DNA of 64,000 nt from Flavobacterium araucananum. Lineage in GTDB: Bacteria > Bacteroidota > Bacteroidia > Flavobacteriales > Flavobacteriaceae. The stretch is taken from NCBI RefSeq assembly GCF_002222055.1, contig NZ_MUGS01000002.1:124001-188000 (forward strand), written 5' to 3'. Under the pieces are notes generated by a model. It was not told where the DNA came from. It searched no databases and was given only the letters and a program-made list of their open reading frames with translations. Numbering within the stretch: the first letter of the stretch is position 1; each line of letters begins with the position of its first letter. Made by a program: the position numbers and the translations under genes. Shown here piece after piece: positions 60,934 through 64,000 of this stretch.

Positions 60934-63141
60934 TTACAGATTAAAGTTAACTCCCAAAACAATATTTCGTCCGATGTTTGGTATACCGTCAGTTTTTAAT
61001 CTTGAAAGGTGTGCAATATATTTTTTGTCGAATAAATTGTTTCCGTTCAGGTTCACATCAAAAGCATGTTTGCCTAATTTTACTGTTCCGCCAAAACCCA
61101 GGTTTACCAAATTATATCCTTTTGATGCAGTTTCGAAACCACTTACGTTATTTTGGCTAAAAGTCGACGAAAGATTTAAAGAAGCATATCCTTCTTCGAA
61201 CCAGTTTTTAATTTTAAATTCAGTTCTTAAAGTATTGTTCCAGTTGTTGGCAGGAATTAATGGCAAATAATCATTATTGGCTTTTCTACCGGTTACGGTT
61301 TCAAAACTGGTTTCAAAATGCAACCAGTCAAGCGGATGTGGATGAAAGTGCAAACCAACTTCACCTCCGTATAAATTTGCATTATTCTGGATATAAGCAA
61401 AAACATCATTATCATCACGAGTTTCTCCGGTTGGCGAAGTGTAGATATAATTGTTTACATGATTGTAAAATCCGTTGATAAAAAACTCAAAGTGCGTATT
61501 TTTATATTCTAAATTTAAATCCGTCTGAACGTTTTGTTCTGTTTTTAATGCAGCATTTCCAATTTCGTATCGGTTTGTACCCTCATGAACACCGTTTGAA
61601 GTTAGCTCGGCTAAATTTGGTGCTCTAAATCCAGTTGCCACATTCAATCGAAGCGTTAGAGGATCTGCCAGTTTTGTTTTATATCCAAGAGAAGCATTAA
61701 AACTATCAAATGATCGGTCTAAAGGTAAAAAATAACCCTCTTCGCCTTCAACACCATGTGCCTGAGAAGTAATATTTCGGTTATCAAAACGCAGTCCCGC
61801 CTGTACAACACTATTGTTCCATTCGTAATTTGCTGTTCCAAAAACACCAAAATCATTTGTAGTTGCATCTGGAATTAAATACTCTTCGCCAGAATTTTTG
61901 TTGGTTTGGTGCATTCCCTGCACACCAATGATAGTCTCAATTTTTCCTAGTTTAGGAAAATGATATTTAGCATTGTAATTAAAAGTATTCAATTTCATGT
62001 GAAGCGATGCATCATTGCTGTCTTCAAATTCGCTTCTGTCATTGGCAATATATCCTAAATCGACATCTAATTTCGAATTCTCAAAAAAGATAACGTTGTT
62101 TAAACTCAACAAATGATTAAAAATCCCTTGTCTTGGAAACTCTGTGTTTTTACTTGTCGATTGTTCACCAATTCCGTTATCCGGCATTCCAAGATCAAGT
62201 TTGTTGTAATTGTATCTTAAAACACTGGAAAAACTGGAATTACTGTAACCAACTCCGGTTTTAAAATCAGTTTCGTTATAGCGGGTATTCGTTACACGTT
62301 CGCCATCGGCAATTTTATAATCAGAATGTGTATTGAAACTTCCACGTGCTAAAAACTTCCAGTTGTCAGTCGAAGTTTTTAGACCAATAGAAGAGTTACT
62401 TCCTTGTGTATTGGTGAAATATTTTTGACTAAAATTGGCTTTAAACGTGTTCGCATCGGCAAATTTTTCAGGATTAAAATACAAAACACCACCCAAAGCA
62501 TCAGAACCATACAATAAAGAAGCAGGCCCTTTGATTACTTCGACACTTTCGATTCCGGCATCATTTAAGCCTAAACCATGTTCGTCTCCAAACTGTTGGT
62601 TTTCGATACGAACGCCTTGCGAATATACCAAAACGCGATTTCCGCTGAGTCCTCGAATAACCGGTTTACCAATAGAAGTTCCCGTAGAAATTTGCGAAAC
62701 CCCTGGAATTGTTGCCAACCCTTCGATTAAAGTTGAGGTTCCTTTTTGCTGTAACGTTTTGATGCTTTCATGCTCAACTTTCATAACGTTTTGCGATTGC
62801 AATTTGTTAAAAGGAGTTGAAACCACAACTTCATCCATTTCAAAAACAGATTCGGTAAGCGTTATATCAACAGTATTTTCTTTTAATAGTTTGGAGATTG
62901 CCTTACTTTGAGTTGTAAATCCAACAAAAGTAAAAGTAATGCGAAAACTTCCGTTAGGAAGATTCTTAAATTCATATTTTCCGTTTTCATCCGTCGTTGT
63001 TCCTTTGTGTAATTCAGGAGCATAAACAGAAACGCCTGATAATGGTTGGTTCTCAAGATTTATTACCTTTCCTGAAACCGAATTTTGAGCAGAAAGAATG
63101 CTCGTAAACCCTAAAATAAGAGCTAATATTAATTTTTTCAT
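60934..63141 (-). CDS. TonB-dependent outer-membrane receptor, probably for a metal or metal complex
   Basis: The 735-residue protein has a signal peptide (MKKLILALILGFTSILSAQ), an N-terminal carboxypeptidase-like regulatory domain (SVSGKVINLENQPLSGVSVYAP) at about 20-100, a plug at about 115-220 (TLIEGLATIPGVSQISTG) and a C-terminal barrel ending in GRNIVLGVNFNL. The loop GGEVGLHFHPHPLDWLHFE is His-rich and seen in receptors of the zinc/copper type. Together with the His/Cys-rich gene upstream this suggests metal import. A siderophore or other ligand is not excluded. Confidence 0.88.
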   Translation of the reverse strand: MKKLILALILGFTSILSAQNSVSGKVINLENQPLSGVSVYAPELHKGTTTDENGKYEFKNLPNGSFRITFTFVGFTTQSKAISKLLKENTVDITLTESVFEMDEVVVSTPFNKLQSQNVMKVEHESIKTLQQKGTSTLIEGLATIPGVSQISTGTSIGKPVIRGLSGNRVLVYSQGVRIENQQFGDEHGLGLNDAGIESVEVIKGPASLLYGSDALGGVLYFNPEKFADANTFKANFSQKYFTNTQGSNSSIGLKTSTDNWKFLARGSFNTHSDYKIADGERVTNTRYNETDFKTGVGYSNSSFSSVLRYNYNKLDLGMPDNGIGEQSTSKNTEFPRQGIFNHLLSLNNVIFFENSKLDVDLGYIANDRSEFEDSNDASLHMKLNTFNYNAKYHFPKLGKIETIIGVQGMHQTNKNSGEEYLIPDATTNDFGVFGTANYEWNNSVVQAGLRFDNRNITSQAHGVEGEEGYFLPLDRSFDSFNASLGYKTKLADPLTLRLNVATGFRAPNLAELTSNGVHEGTNRYEIGNAALKTEQNVQTDLNLEYKNTHFEFFINGFYNHVNNYIYTSPTGETRDDNDVFAYIQNNANLYGGEVGLHFHPHPLDWLHFETSFETVTGRKANNDYLPLIPANNWNNTLRTEFKIKNWFEEGYASLNLSSTFSQNNVSGFETASKGYNLVNLGFGGTVKLGKHAFDVNLNGNNLFDKKYIAHLSRLKTDGIPNIGRNIVLGVNFNL

Positions 63142-63184
63142 TTGAAAATGATTCTATAGTTAAACTCGTTGAGCGTATTTTTTT

Positions 63185-63330
63185 AGCACATAGAAACATA
63201 GTATTTATAATATTCAGACAAGGTGTTTCATTTTATTTAAAATGCACATAGTTTTATCTATGTGAAAGAAATGTATTTCTTTTTTAAAGCCTTTTCGATA
63301 ATAATATCTGATCTATGTTTCTATGTGTTT
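63185..63330. repeat. CACATAGAAACATAG nested hairpin, copy 2
   Basis: AGCACATAGAAACATAG (63185-63201) pairs with CTATGTTTCTATGTGTT (63313-63330); an inner GCACATAG/CTATGTG hairpin lies at 63244-63263. Architecture and flanks (GTGTTTCA, then TTTATTTAAAA) agree with the copy at 50638-50770. The rest of the 63142-63503 spacer shows a small TCCTGA/TCAGGA hairpin near 63419 and no gene. Confidence 0.65.
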
Positions 63331-63503
63331 AGTTTTTTTGAATTATACGAGCGCATTATGGTTAATTGATTTTTTTCTTTGAAAATAAAAACTAAAAAGA
63401 ATAGTAAAATTTGCCGGTCCTGAGAGTTTCAGGATGGGGAAATGGACTAATTTTTTGAATTAGATTAAAGAAAATTTAAAGTGTATTTCGATTATTTCGA
63501 AAT

Positions 63504-63857
63504 TCAGGAAACTATAGCAGCAGGAGGGCCACGCAATAAATACGGGCTTTCTGAAAGTGAAAATATTTTTTCTGCGAGAGAGAAAAAATAAGGGATATTG
63601 TTGTTGAAAGTATGAAATTGAAAACCAAATTCTTCCGGAACAATATAACTTCCAAAAGCAAAATGGCATACATAACACAAGTCATAATTATGATGCTGAT
63701 GCGTTATTTCGCCATTGGGATCATTATAATTGTGATGACATTGTTTTTCTGAAAGTTGCTTTACAATATGCTCATAACTGTGTATCGACTGAAACAATAT
63801 TGAGAACAATACTGTCAGAGCCAAAGAAACACTTAATATGAGCTGTTTTCTTTTCAT
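63504..63857 (-). CDS. Small His/Cys-rich envelope protein upstream of a TonB receptor
   Basis: From the ATG at 63857 the product is 117 residues; an ATG nine bases earlier is possible. It begins with a hydrophobic segment (MKRKQLILSVSLALTVLFSI), a signal peptide or anchor, followed by CHHNYNDPNGEITHQHHNYD, then LCYVCHFAF, which gives several His and three Cys within 40 residues. The end, LLRGPPAAIVS, is reminiscent of DUF2946-type small proteins next to metal receptors in proteobacteria. It lies upstream of the TonB receptor on the same strand. A metal-binding role in the periplasm or a regulatory role is inferred. Confidence 0.68.
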   Translation of the reverse strand: MKRKQLILSVSLALTVLFSILFQSIHSYEHIVKQLSEKQCHHNYNDPNGEITHQHHNYDLCYVCHFAFGSYIVPEEFGFQFHTFNNNIPYFFSLAEKIFSLSESPYLLRGPPAAIVS

Positions 63858-64000
63858 TACGGACAAAGGTATAAAAGATCAAAGTAAAATAGAGTCATTT
63901 TTTAGATTCTGTTGTTTATTTATTGAAAAAAGTGCAACAAATGATTTTATTCATCTTCAAAAAGAGAATAATTACGATGTAATTGTAACCTGAGCTAGCA

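Noticed and set aside
63411..63450. CTGAGAG near the TonB receptor as part of a TPP riboswitch
   Set aside because: The rest of the THI-box consensus is absent. The bases are part of a small TCCTGA/TCAGGA hairpin downstream of the His/Cys-rich gene.

Overview
The window comes from a member of the Bacteroidota, almost certainly a Flavobacterium. It is AT-rich. Promoters carry the TAnnTTTG -7 box of this phylum. It encodes SprB-repeat and Por-sorted (type IX secretion) protein, an S16 ribosomal protein with the long Ala/Glu/Lys-rich tail seen in Flavobacteriia, a DnaQ-fused DnaE, an RRM-RGG protein, double-glycine peptides with a C39 exporter, and many REP-like palindromes typical of Flavobacterium spacers. 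No IS element, prophage, CRISPR array or rRNA operon is visible. One tRNA, tRNA-Ser(GGA), is present.

Layout. 1-3.3 kb: end of an RND efflux operon. 3.3-5.2 kb: a small insert with an AlbA_2/ATPase gene and a decayed protease fragment, lying between two 39-bp inverted copies of one terminator hairpin. 5.2-16.1 kb: a cell-envelope signalling block. On the minus strand it has a small membrane protein, a lipoprotein, a PKD/beta-barrel protein, an extracytoplasmic TPR-CHAT protease, a retropepsin-like protease and a SprB-repeat T9SS protein. Divergent from these are an ECF sigma factor and its membrane-bound TPR anti-sigma candidate. Three copies of a 31-bp ECF-promoter-like motif sit in front of the first two minus-strand genes. 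16.3-31 kb: mostly housekeeping and metabolic genes (S41 peptidase, TatD, acyltransferase, asparaginase, MFS/LysR pair, tRNA-Ser, class C hydrolase, nitrilase, GDSL lipoprotein, DUF3050, acyl-CoA dehydrogenase).

31.2-39.6 kb: a double-glycine peptide export locus. It has a membrane-anchored TPR/AraC regulator, three tandem minus-strand genes for leader peptides with tiny Asp/Gly/Pro cores (two of them too short to be found by length-limited gene calling), a VKOR-thioredoxin fusion, two six-cysteine leader peptides, a C39-peptidase ABC exporter and an HlyD adaptor. The logic suggested is ribosomal precursor, oxidative folding of the Cys-rich cores, leader removal during export, and possible peptide sensing by the TPR regulator.

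39.6-48 kb: trmN6, rimM-rpsP, a lipoprotein, an RRM protein and leuCDAB with a well-formed leuC promoter. 48-64 kb: AraC/SDR pair, dnaE with an active-looking proofreading exonuclease and a degenerate PHP site, an outer-membrane barrel, a Gfo/Idh/MocA oxidoreductase, a prolyl oligopeptidase, and a TonB-dependent receptor with an upstream His/Cys-rich small protein that suggests metal uptake.

The best candidates for undescribed biology are the ECF/anti-sigma/CHAT/retropepsin block with its three-copy motif, and the GG-peptide locus with two unlike peptide classes. All family names rest on motifs recognised by eye; no database search was run.
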